DNA of 64,000 nt from Sipunculus nudus (GCA_026874595.1 CM049317.1:23859901-23923900), one strand, 5' to 3'. Positions 38,236 through 51,157 are shown, numbered from the stretch's first letter. The notes: a model not told the origin generated them from the sequence alone. Numbers and translations are program-made.

Positions 38236-38878
38236 TCCTGGCACGCTTTTTCAGGAGGTGACCCATATCCCCACTGAACCCTATTTCCATAATATCACCT
38301 GTTAGGCAATTTTACTCTGTCAAAAGAAGTAAAGCTTTTAAATTTAAGCGTGAAACGCATGTCCACATGAATCTTTTAAAAGGGAGCATTTTTCCTTTGA
38401 GGATCACTGCTTTATAGGTTTACAGGTATGTTGATTTTTATACATTCAGAAGTATCTTTCAATGATAACCATGGTTTTAATAGTTCGTGCGATTTATTGG
38501 TTGTTTGAAAACAGTTTTTTTTTCAAAAGGAAGTCTGGGGGGATTGCACACGCTTCTAAGGGTCCCCAATCACTTCGGGACTTTGAAACCCCCGCCAAAA
38601 TCTACTACTCGGTCGTTCGTTCATACGTGCACGTTTCATGTAAAAAATTGTAATGGTTGAGAAACACGGGTTCACCAGGCGAGTGGCAGAACAACTGCAT
38701 ACAATGGGCGGCTTCTACTCGGGGACAAAGGAATAGCCACTTATAATTATTCCTTTGTGGAATTGTGATATGGCACTTAGGAAAAAAATATATTATGGTG
38801 ATTCCAATTACCTCCAAAAATGTAACGGAATACGGATGCAGCTTAACTCTTCCCCTCAACAAATTTTCAGCAAAATCG
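38236..38878 (+). repeat. Diverged tandem duplication, copy 2
   Basis: Second copy, about 220 bp shorter, mainly through deletion after the 'cgctttttcaggagg' box. By eye, similarity is well below that of the other duplications here, so it is old. Confidence 0.75.
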
Positions 38879-39503
38879 GTATATTACATTTTGCGTTAAT
38901 TTGCTGAATAACAATGCAAGGTTGAAGTAGTTTCTTTGCTAAATGCTTTCATCGAAATATATCATACTGCTTTCTTTTTGTCTGGGAGAGTTGTTAATTT
39001 TGCATCAGGCCTGCTTATTCCATGACAATTTAAAGTACTTAAGCCAAAAATTAATGCTGTTCGAATATATTTTTCTAGGCCTATCTTTTTCATATTGGCA
39101 TCTTTACGTTTCGCGTACAAGAGACTTCAACGACATATGCATGTGTGTACAAATAACGCATGTGTCTGTAAACATGCCTTAGACTATACCCTCAACCGAC
39201 TACATTTAAGAAACATCGTGTTTTACGATGTCGCCTCAGCTTCAAATAATACAAAGCATCTTTAATATAATTTCACTGTAGAATGCTTCTTTATGCAGTC
39301 ATTATATCTACGATATTTCCAAGCAGTTGAAGCTGTCGGACCTATGTTGTTTATCGAAAAAAAACACTTCTCACTTAAAAATTCGTACACCCTGTATATG
39401 CCTCACGTCTCTTTCCACTAAAGTGTTGTTTGTCTTCAGTGTTATCCCGCTCTGGCCTAGTCTGTAGGCCATAGAGCACATTACAACGGAGGGTAACTCT
39501 ACC

Positions 39504-39506
<3 letters not shown>
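38879..39506. other. Interior of the 3.1 kb element, nothing recognised
   Basis: A 79-codon frame (38943-39182) has no recognised domain. Confidence 0.45.

Positions 39507-39561
<55 letters not shown>
39507..39561. repeat. (TA)n microsatellite
   Basis: About 27 TA units. Confidence 0.95.
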
Positions 39562-39564
<3 letters not shown>

Positions 39565-39897
39565 AATAGGTCCTCATGAAACTTTGGTTTGTGCTATAAA
39601 GGGGAAGGAAATATAGGACTCCAGTAAAAATTTGCCACGATGCGTCAACTCCATGCATGCTTGTTTGTATCAAAGATATATAAGTGCGTGTGGCACTCTT
39701 CAGATGTTGTAGCCTTACATCTCAGTTAGGCTACAGCATCTAAAGAGTGTGACACGCTCTGAGCGTGTGGTACGAAACTAATTAGTCATGAAATGCCTGC
39801 AGAAAACCTAATTAAGTTCTTTTTATACAATTTAGAAATGCTCTGGTCACCCATCGAGCACTCTGCCAACAGTTTTTGCGACAAATGATGACTATAT

Positions 39898-39901
<4 letters not shown>

Positions 39902-39943
<42 letters not shown>
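39902..39943. repeat. (TA)n microsatellite
   Basis: About 21 TA units. Confidence 0.95.
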
Positions 39944-39946
<3 letters not shown>

Positions 39947-40469
39947 ATTACTATTAACAATATCAGTTGAGCAAAATGAATAAATAAATATTACACATTA
40001 TAATAAACATACCATATTTGCAGGCTCAAAACTAATGAAATGTAAAATTATCAATGAATACATTAATTACTGCATGTGCAATGCATGTCCCGAATCTGCC
40101 GATACCAGTGACAGGAATTTCTTGATCCCCCCCCCCCCCCCCCCCCGGCTACGTCCCTGCTCTGGTCGATTTCCAGGGCAGAAGTATAATATTTTTACTG
40201 TTTTTGCAACATGGATAGGCAATCAAGAGATTTGGGGGGGGGGGGGGGATTCAGAGGGAGGGGATGGAGGCTGAGCCCACCTTTTTAGCGCCCTAAAATC
40301 CACACGTATATATCATCATAAACAGCGACGGCCTTGAGTTTCCCGCCGTTTTCTGTACTTTAATTCTGCACGCGAGAGTTATATACAAAGACTTGAAATT
40401 TGCACTTCAGATCTCCACCAAGGCAGCTCAGTACCCCCATGTTGCACAGTCTGAAATGCAACATTTTTC

Positions 40470-40668
40470 CTTTTAAAAATTCCTGGATCTATATAGATAG
40501 TGATCCAGATCACCCCAAAAATTTGATCAGTTGTCTTTGTATCATTGCTGAGCTATCTCTGACATCTGATCAAATCCGTCAAGAACTGTTTTAGTAATTT
40601 TGCTAACACATAAACAGGCAGACAGACGAACCAGCGCTGACAAAACATTATCTCCACCGCCTGGTGGA
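40470..40668 (+). repeat. Dispersed repeat, family B-type tail
   Basis: It holds 'cctggatctatatagatagtgatccagatcacc', 'tttgtatcattgctgag', 'ctaacacataaacaggcagacagacgaacc' and 'aaaacattatctcc.ccgcctgg'. This order is typical of a widespread marine-invertebrate repeat. It ends where the hAT-like element at 40677 begins. Confidence 0.6.
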
Positions 40669-40676
40669 CAAGCAGT

Positions 40677-41165
40677 TAGGGCTGTATCAATATATATACC
40701 GGTATATCGATACATATCGATACGCCACATCGATATAGTTACCGATACGCTATGTATGATGTATTGTCGTACCGATGAGACACAAAAACTGCTTACAAAT
40801 ATAGATACAAGTCATACAACCCTAATATTAACTTATATCTGTTTAAACTGCTTTTTATTTATTATATTGAGCCTTTAAGGCTTAAATAAGCTCACGTATT
40901 GTCATATAATCAAATATATGAGGAATGTGTGTACAGTTCTCGGTGCTTTCGTGACATGTCAAACCGTTTCTTGTGAACGATGATAAAATAATAAATCACG
41001 GTCTTTTTTTATTTTTCTTTATAAACAAGACTTTATCCACACGGTTTTGAACGAAAAATGATACACACACAAAAATAAAGCGTATCCTCAATACGTAACG
41101 GGTCTCGCTTTAAGTATATCGCAAAACGTATCGTACTTAAATGGGCTGTTCATTACCCAGCCCTA
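40677..41165. mobile_element. hAT-like MITE (489 bp) inserted next to a family B tail
   Basis: The termini are TAGGGCTG (40677-40684) and its exact reverse complement (41158-41165). Flanking 8-mers caagcagt (40669-40676) and ctagcaat (41166-41173) agree at 6 of 8 positions. Subterminal 'atatcgatac' and 'gtatcgtac' words occur at the two ends. No transposase is present. Confidence 0.7.
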
Positions 41166-41999
41166 CTAGCAATCCCGGTACACCTGGTTTAACGGTTGAG
41201 CCCCCTTTTATAATACCCTGTATCCGCCAATAAGAAAAGCATGAATCCGCATCTTCGGAAAATCACATTTATATTGTGCAAACACGGGTTTTTATTGTAA
41301 TCCTAACATTACTCCGTGTCCGGTGAAAGACTGGGAATTAAAATAGGCGAGGACCCGTCACAATGGACCAATTTAAGTCAACATAAATCGATTCTTAATC
41401 TCCTATTTGACAGGAAATTAGACAGCTTGGTACAATGTGGTGTTATTACGATCCTTCCCGTTCGAACAAAGGTTTTGTCTTAATACGCACGGGCACTTGA
41501 GTGAGAGGAGCCAACGGTATTGAAAGGTCATGAGTCATTATCTTCATTTAACTACTTTATATATATATATGGATTTATGATATTATAATATACGTTTTCA
41601 ATAAATTTACAAATATTTTATATGAATCAATTTGTCATTACACATGCCATTTTTATATATTGTGATTTTAAACTGAAAGAGGTATCTTACACAAAGGTAT
41701 AAAAAAATACTCTTCAGTACTATGTTGTTAAGAAAATTCGAAACTTTTTGTTTGTTTAGAATATAGAGACTCCACCTTTAGTAATTGCAAAAAATCTCTC
41801 CTTGATTATTTTTGATTCTTGAAGGTAAAATATCATCATATAAAATATCCTAACGCAGGGGACAGTGGTGAGCAAACATTCTGAACCAATTATGTATACC
41901 CACTGTTCATGGGACGCAAGGTCTTAGAGGCGGGGGGAGGGGGGGTTTGGTGATGGGAGGGGGCAGATCAACAACCTGCCACGGTTGAATAAGGATGTA

Positions 42000-42312
42000 G
42001 CGAAGTGTCGTTTCCAATAAACACGAATATCTTTCTGTTTGGCACTATTGGAAGGCCGGGACTACTTTGTCAACTATTAAACTTTAAAATCAAAATTTGC
42101 TACGTTACAGATAACACCTTTTTACATTTCGCACGCGTATGCTTACAAATTATTACTTATTCCGTGGAGTCCTTACCACAAAAACACCCATGCTCAAGTA
42201 CTTTGCCATGAAACAATTCTTATCCGACATATTTGAACGGATCACATTGCCCTTTGCACTTCATGTAAACTTTCGCCGCTAGTGTATCTAGAAGCTCCAG
42301 TGCATTGTGGGT
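42000..42312 (+). repeat. Diverged fragment of the 8.3 kb block
   Basis: It aligns in the same orientation with 46860-47165 and 56765-57050. Shared boxes include 'ttcgca.gcgtatgctt.caaa', 'acacccatg', 'acatatttgaac.ga.cac' and 'gtgtat..a.aagc'. By eye, similarity is about 65-75%. Confidence 0.65.
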
Positions 42313-43576
42313 AGCAGATTCTTTCGCAAAAACAAACCTTACCCAGCAGTCCTACTCTTTCGTAGAGCGGGAAGACATTATTGAAGATCTCATGTGGCTT
42401 CCTTGCTATAAATAATTCTCGTATGCAAATCTTCTGAGAAGAAAACGGCACCTGGCTCAAATCCGAACAGTTTCAACGATGTTTTTACAGAAAACAGCAG
42501 ACGGGCGCCCCTTCATCTGCCCCTGTTTTAAGACTGGTTATTAAAACCATTTGTATGAACGTATGCCACTACTTTAGTAACTGTAATCTAATGCTACATA
42601 AATCCCAGCATTTTGATTGTTTGAATCAGCATTTAATTAATTACTAATATCAGTTTGGAAAGGGGGTTTTGGGATTCAATGCATTGATTTATTTGTTAAT
42701 TATCAGGACGATAGTCCCATAAGCCTACAGGCAGAATGAGTTGAAAAACTGGCATTGTAAGTTTAAGCTCGGAAGCTGACAAATTGTTTTAGGTCGCGTT
42801 TAGAGAGCAAATATATGAGGGAAAATATGCAACATTCAGTGTTGTTCATGAAAATAAATACACAAAATAATGTCGAGGTGAACATAAGGTATAAAAAAAA
42901 TACGTATCTAAAATTATTTAATAACTTATTTAATCGAACTCGAGTTACCAAACTCAGTGGGACACTTGGTTGAGCTCCCCATGGTTATTTGAAGGAAATA
43001 ATGGCAGTATTTAGAAATCAAATAAAGGGACTGTCATCTGTAGCTGATGTTTGTAGCTAACAAATCACACAACGTAATGGAGAAGCTTTATTTAATTAAC
43101 GAAGCGGGATAAATAGTGCATTAACGTTAACGGCAAGACAGAACTGGCAACTGAGTTTCATAAGGAAGACGAAGACATATTAAAGATGCAACAGGGAGGT
43201 AATGGAAGTTGTGCATTTAGAACCAGCGTAAAATATCTGTGACAGCTGGACTTGCTGCAACGATGAAAAGATCACGTTTGAACCGTATATGATACTTTTC
43301 TTTCTTAATATGAATTAGAAATCTGCTTTTTTTTTATTGGGGGGGGGGGGGGCTACTGAAGGATGCTTCTAAAACCGTGTTTTTCTTCACTTATTCAGCC
43401 CATATTTTCAATTTCATTCGAGTATGAGTGACTGTACATGTGTAAATTTTCTTTGAATATGTTTCTGAATCCGGAACATGTGTCGGATTTACACCAAAAT
43501 CTAATCGACTCTTCATTTTCCCTTTCCATAATGCCCTGAATATATCATGAGATTCTGTTCATCATCATCACCATCC

Positions 43577-43608
<32 letters not shown>

Positions 43609-44489
43609 CGACATATATAAATGTGTATGTATACAGGAATGACGGCGCAGGTTATTAAACATGTTATTTTCGGAAGATTCTAGTTAATATTCACAACAAG
43701 GGATATAATATAAATAAGAAAAATATGTGTTTTATATGCTCAGTATCTAGCGCGTTTGTATAGTTGTTTCAAACCAGGCCGTGTCCAAATGATTAGCCAA
43801 TTATTAAATATTATGAATATCTTTTCCCTTTTAAAACATTTAAAAGAACCGGCATCAAAATACGCATTAATATTAACAATGAGGCAGACAGACAGAAATA
43901 CAGACACCTAGACAGTCAGACAGACAGACAGAAAGGCGTTGGGTAAGTATAATAATTGTTAAAATGTCCCTGTAACAGTAACAGCCATTAGATTTAGAGC
44001 CATTTTCAAGTGCTTCGGCCCCTTGCATTATCGGGTACATTAACAGACAAATTTTCCTGTTAAATTAAGCAGACTCCCCACTGCTCCGTGAATTGGCTAC
44101 TTTAAAAAATTGAGCAAAGTGGGGTTGCCAAGCACATCAGCCTCCGGTCCTATGACTGAGTTAATTGGTGATATCCTTTCCTCAGTATAGCACTGTCCCC
44201 GAATATTAGGGACATTTTTAGGTCTTATCATTTAAGAACATTACAGCTAATACGGCATGAGAACAAATATTTAATTGAGTAGGCGAAGCTAATAGCAGGT
44301 CCTGTTTAAAATAATAAAATCTGACCAAAAGAACGATAACGTTTTTGATTGATTAATGTGTTGAATGAATTGAAGGTAAATATATGAAAGGATTGATATT
44401 ATTTTGTTAAGCCACATTCAGCTGTGAATACTGAATACTGAATACTGAGGCAGACAGAAAGAGGAAAAACATTAAAACACTGTCACATG

Positions 44490-44491
<2 letters not shown>

Positions 44492-44551
<60 letters not shown>
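44492..44551. repeat. (GA)n microsatellite
   Basis: About 30 GA units, 110 bp upstream of the duplicated block. Confidence 0.95.
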
Positions 44552-44554
<3 letters not shown>

Positions 44555-44663
44555 AGAACGAAAGAAAGTAAGAACAAATAAAGAGAAATCATGGATTTTG
44601 CCTTCCTGTCCCGTTGGGACCCGGGCTAAGACCCCGTGCCAAAGTCGTTACCACAAAAGTGCG

Positions 44664-45120
44664 CCTCGCTCCATCCGGAAGTGAATAGATATTGGTGATT
44701 GGCGGCCGGCAAATGAGCCATGAATTCACGACTCAGTAGGCATTTATATTGGACTGGTAAGCCTAACTTAGTCGTGTTACAAACTATACGGGGGAATGCT
44801 TTGCAAGCAATGCATCCAGGTTCATATATATCATGGCAAAAACCGGTAATCTTAACATTTGATGAATTAACACAAAGGAATACAAAGGGTAAATCCGTCT
44901 CTATAGTAACGAGTCATTTCCCGTATCGCCTACAAGCTGGCTATTGTCCAATTATCCGTGCGAGCCATGCTTATGTACATGCAGTCAGAAATTCAGCAAT
45001 TGTACATTGGTAGGTGTTGTTAAAAATATAATAAAAAAAGCTAACGCTTGAGAGCATACTTGTAGGCCATAAGGTGTTGTCAAAAATGACAAAAATATAT
45101 TTGCATCCTCATGGAGCGTT
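44664..45120 (-). mobile_element. Dispersed element homologous to the 974 bp unit (family A)
   Basis: In reverse complement it shares with 8388-8960 the ordered boxes 'gcatcctcatgg', 'tgacaaaaata', 'gtatgccat/gtaggccat', 'gtcagaaattca', 'gcgagccatgcttat', 'gtaacgag' and 'cgtgatacaa', each in its expected place. Identity is moderate (about 65-75%). It occurs again at the start of block copy 2. Confidence 0.7.
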
Positions 45121-46385
45121 ACAGTGCGTTCCTTAATACAAGGTGAAAAGGCACGGTGGTAATGCCAGAGGGCCGAAAAGGCGCTTCAGGCAAACGTGAC
45201 GAGGTAAACCTATAGCGCCTTTTATATGGTGTAGTTAGGGGTATGTTTCCCAGAGAGTACAGAAGAGATACAGAAATAAACAGGCTTGAAGACCAGTGAG
45301 GAATCGTGTATGGTCGAACGCGATTGACGTCATCGGTGATGTAAGTTAACTAAGTGAAGTTTTTTTTTACAAAAAGCGATACGCAGAATTTCTAATTTGT
45401 ACTCATTTTTATCTCTTGGTCTCTATTTCAGTTCGAGCGATTAAACCACAAGTTCCCCATGACAGAGGAAATTGACTGTCGGTTATTAACATCACTGAAA
45501 CTAAATTCCCACATGATTGAATCTGTTCATTAAGTTAAAAGCTTCCAGATGAATTCCATGCATTGGATGACACGTCCTTTCTTCAGTGAATCTAGGAGGT
45601 TCAGCTAAGAAGCAAGTCCATCTAATCAGTGACCTTAATTCGATTTATTTTAAAAAATCAACCCAAAGAGTAAAGAATTACCGGTTACTGTTTTATACAG
45701 GCAGACCACAGGACTTAACCCTTGCAGCAACGTATCTCTTCTGAGGAGCGTTGAGGTTTTTCAAAGTCGGGCCCCGATTCAGTTTGCTCGCTCCACTGGC
45801 TTAATACGGGAAGTCCGTGCTCCACTTTCGTGTTTCACATAAACAAGTGCGCCTTTAGAGAGTTTCCTCGATGATTCAGTAGACGGTTACGGCCACAATA
45901 GAGTAATATCATCACTGGTGTACTTTCCACCCTGTTACACGTATATTGTAAATACAAAAGTTCAAAAGCGGGTGTTTTATGGTTATACAATAACATTATG
46001 TTGTCACTACCAGGTTAAAAAGCTAAAGAAACTATAATGCTCAAACAACATAAATTACCCAATGGTAATATTTCAAACCTGGTCATTTGAGACAAGGCCA
46101 ACTTTTTTAAACGAAAAACCATATTTTATACTAGACTTTTCATAGGCAAAATTGCCTAAAGCTTTTTTATATATATACCATCCTTTCCTCTCTCTGCCAC
46201 ATTACCACGATAGATCTTTTTATAAGACACTCTCTATGACACTTATTTCTTAAACCTGACATGTAACCATCAGATTGCGTTTTCGTTGTGTCTGAAACAA
46301 CCTGAAAGTCTATACATGTCTCGGATATTCTGCTAGAGATATCCAAGTCTATCTGATATTAACAACTTAATTCCAAGACAGATCA

Positions 46386-47818
46386 GTGGCGTCATACCTA
46401 ACTTTGGTACACCCTACGGGCATTATTTGATAAATTTTGCATCAAAGATATATCATACTCTGTGGCAGGAATAAACACTTAGATACTAGATAAAGCCTTC
46501 CTCGGTCTCATTGAATATTAATTTGAAGCATCAATTTCAATGTATGATAGTGAGATACTCCATCAGTACATTTTCGAAGAACGACACTTTACTGTAAATC
46601 AAATAACTCCATTACAGAAGTGCATAATTCTGCACATTTTTATCATATCAATTGATAGCTTTGTGTAATATAGGATTTCAAAGATTTCCTTAGACTTCGG
46701 AAATGTAGAGTTAAATTCATAAAAACTAGAAAATTTACGCTAATAGTTTAAGGGTAAATTTGCTTAGATAAAATCAAATGTTTAGTTGCATTAATAACGA
46801 ATGGCCTTTTAACTAACAGAAAGACTAAGTTTATACAATGTAATATAGCAAATTACGATAACTTGGTCGGTAAATAAAGTGTTGCAATATTCTGTTGGGA
46901 CTCCCGTATCTACTTGTCTCAATGGTGAAACTATAAAAATAAAAATGTTTTTCATATCAAGAAATCGCTTTCTTTTTCGTATTTCGCATGCGTATGCTTG
47001 CAAAATATTACTGACTCCTTGAAGTCCTGACCAACATAACACCCATGTTTATGTAATTTGCCTAGAAACATTTCTTATCAAACATATTTGAACTGACCAC
47101 TTACCCTCTTAACTAAATTTATACCTACGCCGTTGGTGTATTGATTAAGAAGCCGCGAAGCATAGTGGGGGGGGGGGGGGGGGAGGCAAATTATGACGCC
47201 TACAAACCTTAATTAGCAGAGTCATATTCGTGTGAGTCCGATTTTACGCAGTGCCACCCAATTATATAAACCTAATTAGGCAAAGATCGGACAATATAGG
47301 ATCCAATATGTATTCTTATCAATAAGGTCCGCAGTGCCTTACTACAAAGAGGCTTCCTCGATCTCAGTGGGCATTCATACACAGCACCGGTTTTAATGGA
47401 CGACACAATGCTTATCTTTCCTTAGATCAAACTCGATGACCACAAAGCCCTGATACTTCAGAGATTTCTTATTATCTTATCATGAAATTATATTTCCATG
47501 TGATGCAGGATTTTAGAATAAGACGTATCAGTTTTATAACCAAACCCATCGTTGTGTCCACTTACTTATCACATTGATTACACATTCTTTTAAGTATTCC
47601 CCTTCTAGTGCACTAGCTTTGTGCCAAACCATATTTCTCATATGTCGGAATACCTCTCAGGCTTATATTGATGACTGATTGGGTATAATGATCAATAAAG
47701 TAAAGCATGGTTAAATAAGCAGAAATTTTCCTTTAAATTATTTTATTATCTTTGTATCTACTCTCGTGTAACTATGTACTAGACGTTGGATCGGTCTAAA
47801 GTTATATTCTCTCTCTCA

Positions 47819-47872
<54 letters not shown>

Positions 47873-49870
47873 TTGAATAAAACATATTCAGACTTGATTT
47901 CTGTCTAACGTACTGGATTCATCCAAGTATCAGCAACAAAATGCTCTTTTATTAGTAAAGGGTAAAAAAAAATTATTGTCTATATTGGATATGCTGCACG
48001 TACTCACTGGTAGTACCGTAAGCCTGTTTAATTCAAAGTAGGCTAGTTTGATTATACCAAAGGCTATACTGTATTCCCATCTTTAATTGAACTGGAGTTT
48101 AATGAACATTATTTGCTGTCACAATTGTCAACGGTTTTTATATGCTATACCTTCCGCCGTTTTATTTTATTGGCTTGATTAAACTTTATAAAGACCACTT
48201 TATTCTAATTGTTACTGAAAAGCGTGATACAAATGAACAAAATGTAAATTTATGAGTAAAATACTCTGGTGGAAAGTTAATACATCACGCTAATGATGAT
48301 ATGCCCAAGTTTATATGATGATAATTAGTACAAATTGCTATAGAGCAGTACATATTTGTGGCATGACATCCAATTATGGCACACCCTATAGGCAATAATC
48401 GGTCGATTTAGCATCAAATATGCATCCATATCAATAAGGTATGAACTGTAATACGACAATGGCTAGGCGCTTCCTCAGTCTTAGTGAACATTAAGGCACA
48501 GGCTATGATAATATCAGTAGATCAAACGGACGACCGCCAAAAGACTTGATTTTTAATAGCAGTTTTCGTGTAATCTTCTTACAAACGTTAAAATTATGTA
48601 CCAATAACTCCATGAAATATTAAATTTCATAGATATAAGAAAGGGACTTCTTCAAATTTTGTAAGCATTAGGGCACTAGGTCATATTAAGTGGATGAAAC
48701 TATGATTTATATTCAGTAAATTCTATAAGAACAAGGTTTTATAATGCAGAAGTAATTTAGTGGTCTCATATTATGAACTAATAACACTATGTCGTATTTG
48801 TTTTTAAAAATATCTCAAGAATGTATGAGAGTAGTTTAAATGTCTTGTATCATTATTAGATAAAAATACAAATGGTTAGTTGTACTGATACCAAATTGCG
48901 GTGCCTGTAACACACACGTTATTTGATACTTTTGCTTCCTGTTCCAATCTTGTGATCGGATATAACATTAATGCCCCTTGACAATACCAGATAGACTTTC
49001 ACTGGCCGATATACTCGTTTAATTACAAAATACATAACCAAAGCAATTCGAAAATAAAAAAAAACAACTTCACTATAAGTTCTCGTCTTGATTATTTGAT
49101 GATATGTGTATCTACACTTGTGTAACCATGGAATGGATTTGTGATTTTAACTGAAACTAGTTTTATTGACTTTTCTCTACTTTTGTAATAACACAGATTT
49201 TGACTTTTAAAGTATAAGTTTCCAAAATTACACATTCATCGAGTTATTCGCGAAAAAAAAAGCCGATTACTGAAAAGGATAAAACTTAAGACATGCAGGT
49301 TACCACTATACCACTATGCAGCTCATTGAAACTGATATTTCCAAAGAATTATTAATACATTGGTAATATCTTAGCCTCTTTCTAAAGGGATAACGCCAGC
49401 TTAAATACCAAGGCTGTTTTTTAGACGGCATCAGTATTTGACCTGAAATACAGACTCTTTTATAGGGGGGAGATGTCATTTAATAGGACAAAGATTTCAT
49501 TGTATGGAGTGTTTTATTTACTAAACCTTTCGTTCTCAATATTGCATTTGTTCGATTGAACATTTATAAACACACTTGATACCAAATGGTTTTTTGTTAA
49601 AGTATCATGTAAACCATTAAAGCGCACTGTATTTATGTGCAAAACGTGGAGGAACAATACATGCCTCATCAGGAAGGCATGAATACAAAAGCTTACATTT
49701 CAGTATTTATTATAGAGACGTATACAAGTTTGGGACATGACACCGGATTATTTCACATTCATAAGGCAACAAAGAGTCAATTATACTTAAAAGATAGATT
49801 CATTTCAACGAAAAATTAAAAAACTGCAATACTAGACAGGGTTTCCTCAATATTAGCATTCATTTAAGGC
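46386..49870 (+). repeat. Diverged internal repeats of the 8.3 kb block
   Basis: A set of boxes ('ccaattatggcacaccctataggca', 'gcatcaaatat', 'atcaataaggta', 'ggcttcctcagtctca.tgaacatt', 'aggcac', 'agatcaa') recurs in order at about 46386, 47255, 48358 and, more weakly, 49730. Spacing is about 0.9-1.4 kb. The copies are too diverged to set exact ends. Confidence 0.5.
47812..47866. repeat. (CT)n microsatellite
   Basis: CT repeat; the copy-2 counterpart at 57680-57730 has a different length and interruptions. Confidence 0.95.
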
Positions 49871-50910
49871 AATAGATGAAATTTAATGGGTGACACTATG
49901 ATACATACTTTGTAAGTTCAGTGAGAACAACACGTATTTAAACGGAAGGAATTAAGTTTCTCATATAATGAACTTTCAAAGATGTTTCTGAATTTTTTTT
50001 AAATTAAGTGTTAAATGCAGAACATAAGAAAATATATGTGAATAGATTGAAAGTATTTTTAAATCCTTTGAACAAAATGCGAAAATGCTTGTTGCATGAA
50101 AAGCAAATGGCGGTATTTGTTTACAGGAACATCAAGTTTATGTTACAATACATCAAAACAAATGGATGTGTGAGTTATGTATTCGAATGCAAACTATTAA
50201 TAACCATAAATGAATCAACAATGATTTCAATCACGATATTCACTTACTCCTTTTTTTTAACTTTAATGTATTTTGATTGTGTCCTATTTGCCTTAACTTC
50301 TTTGTAATAAATTCATAATGTGTAGAATGAATGTCCATAAAATACGAAATTGTCTCTATTCTCTGTAACCCTTGTTATTTGAATAGTGATTATAATTTCA
50401 ACTGTTTTCAACATATGTTCATTTGTCCTCAAGCAAAATAAAATAAAAAAAATGTGAGGATCTAATCCTATTTCACTAAAAAGTTAACATTGATAATAAA
50501 TAATTTTCTAATGCAATATTTTATTTATTAATAGCATTTTATGCAATGATTTCCTTCAAAGCGCGAAAGAACATTTTTTTGTCAAAAGCGCTGCAGGCAT
50601 TAATTAGATGTCATTAATATATACGCAGAGAATGCCAGAAATAACATAAATTCTATAGAAAAAGTTGGTGGATAGCTGGCTTTAAATTTCAGCGACAATT
50701 ACGTTGGCAAACTAGGTGCATTCTTTCAAGCAAGAAGGCAATCAATTGAATAAAGAATTGGAATGGTCGCAATATTCAATCGCAGCACTATAAATTTAAA
50801 ATAATTGTCTTTGTTATTATTGTATCAGCTAGAGTTCTTTTCAAACGTCTTTAGGTCTTATTTCGTTCATCCAGCAAGACTGGTTGTCCGAGCTATTTCC
50901 TCTGAAATAA

Positions 50911-50945
50911 TGAGTATATAAAAGGTTTCTGTTATATATTATTGT
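50911..50945 (+). promoter_or_regulatory. TATA-box-like sequence
   Basis: TATATAAAAGG at 50915-50925 is a canonical TATA string, repeated in copy 2 near 60774. No initiator or donor was found with it, so it may be chance in AT-rich DNA. Confidence 0.2.
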
Positions 50946-51139
50946 TTTAGGAAGATTCTTACATAATAGATTAACGTCTTGATTATAACTGACGGCGGTC
51001 ACAACTGAGTTTATCCCGCATCTCCTATCTGCAAACGCCTCGGTTCTGCACGTTTTATCTCTTTAACTTAGGTGAACTGTGCTAAGTGGGGTCATTTTCC
51101 CTGTTTCTCCTAAAATCATTATTTTTCCCAGAAGCCATT

Positions 51140-51157
51140 GCAGCGCCATCTGTCGGC
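51140..51157 (-). promoter_or_regulatory. CTCF-like motif
   Basis: The sequence gcagcgccatctgtcggc resembles the reverse complement of the animal CTCF core (GCGCC-M-Y-CT). Copy 2 carries gcagcgccatctatcggc at 61010-61027, with one change. Confidence 0.3.

Larger units (their letters stand above)
37081..40159. mobile_element. 3,079 bp TIR element with 5 bp TSD
   Basis: The left end is CAGGGACGTAGC (37081-37092) and the right end is its exact reverse complement (40148-40159). Both termini are followed inward by G-rich/C-rich runs. The 5-mer ctctg occurs directly outside both ends (37076-37080 and 40160-40164), as a target-site duplication should. The interior holds family C (minus), a diverged tandem duplication and three TA arrays, and no transposase frame. 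The ends share CAGNGRCGT with 6163-7189 and 53931-54221. The superfamily is unknown to me; a 5 bp TSD would be unusual for hAT or mariner. Confidence 0.65.
41174..44663. other. Unique DNA with simple repeats and an old fragment of the duplicated block
   Basis: Simple repeats include G runs (about 41932-41947, 43338-43352), CT at 43578-43608, CAGA at about 43866-43933 and GA at 44492-44551. A weak family B-like minus segment lies at about 43440-43570. No gene was seen. Confidence 0.5.

Noticed and set aside
44720-45013. 97-codon ORF at the start of block copy 1
   Set aside because: It lies in the family A element and is interrupted in block copy 2 and in the 974 bp units.
49637-50307. ORFs recurring in both 8.3 kb blocks
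   Set aside because: The shared frames reflect high DNA identity; one ends at a different stop in copy 2, and neither has a recognised domain.
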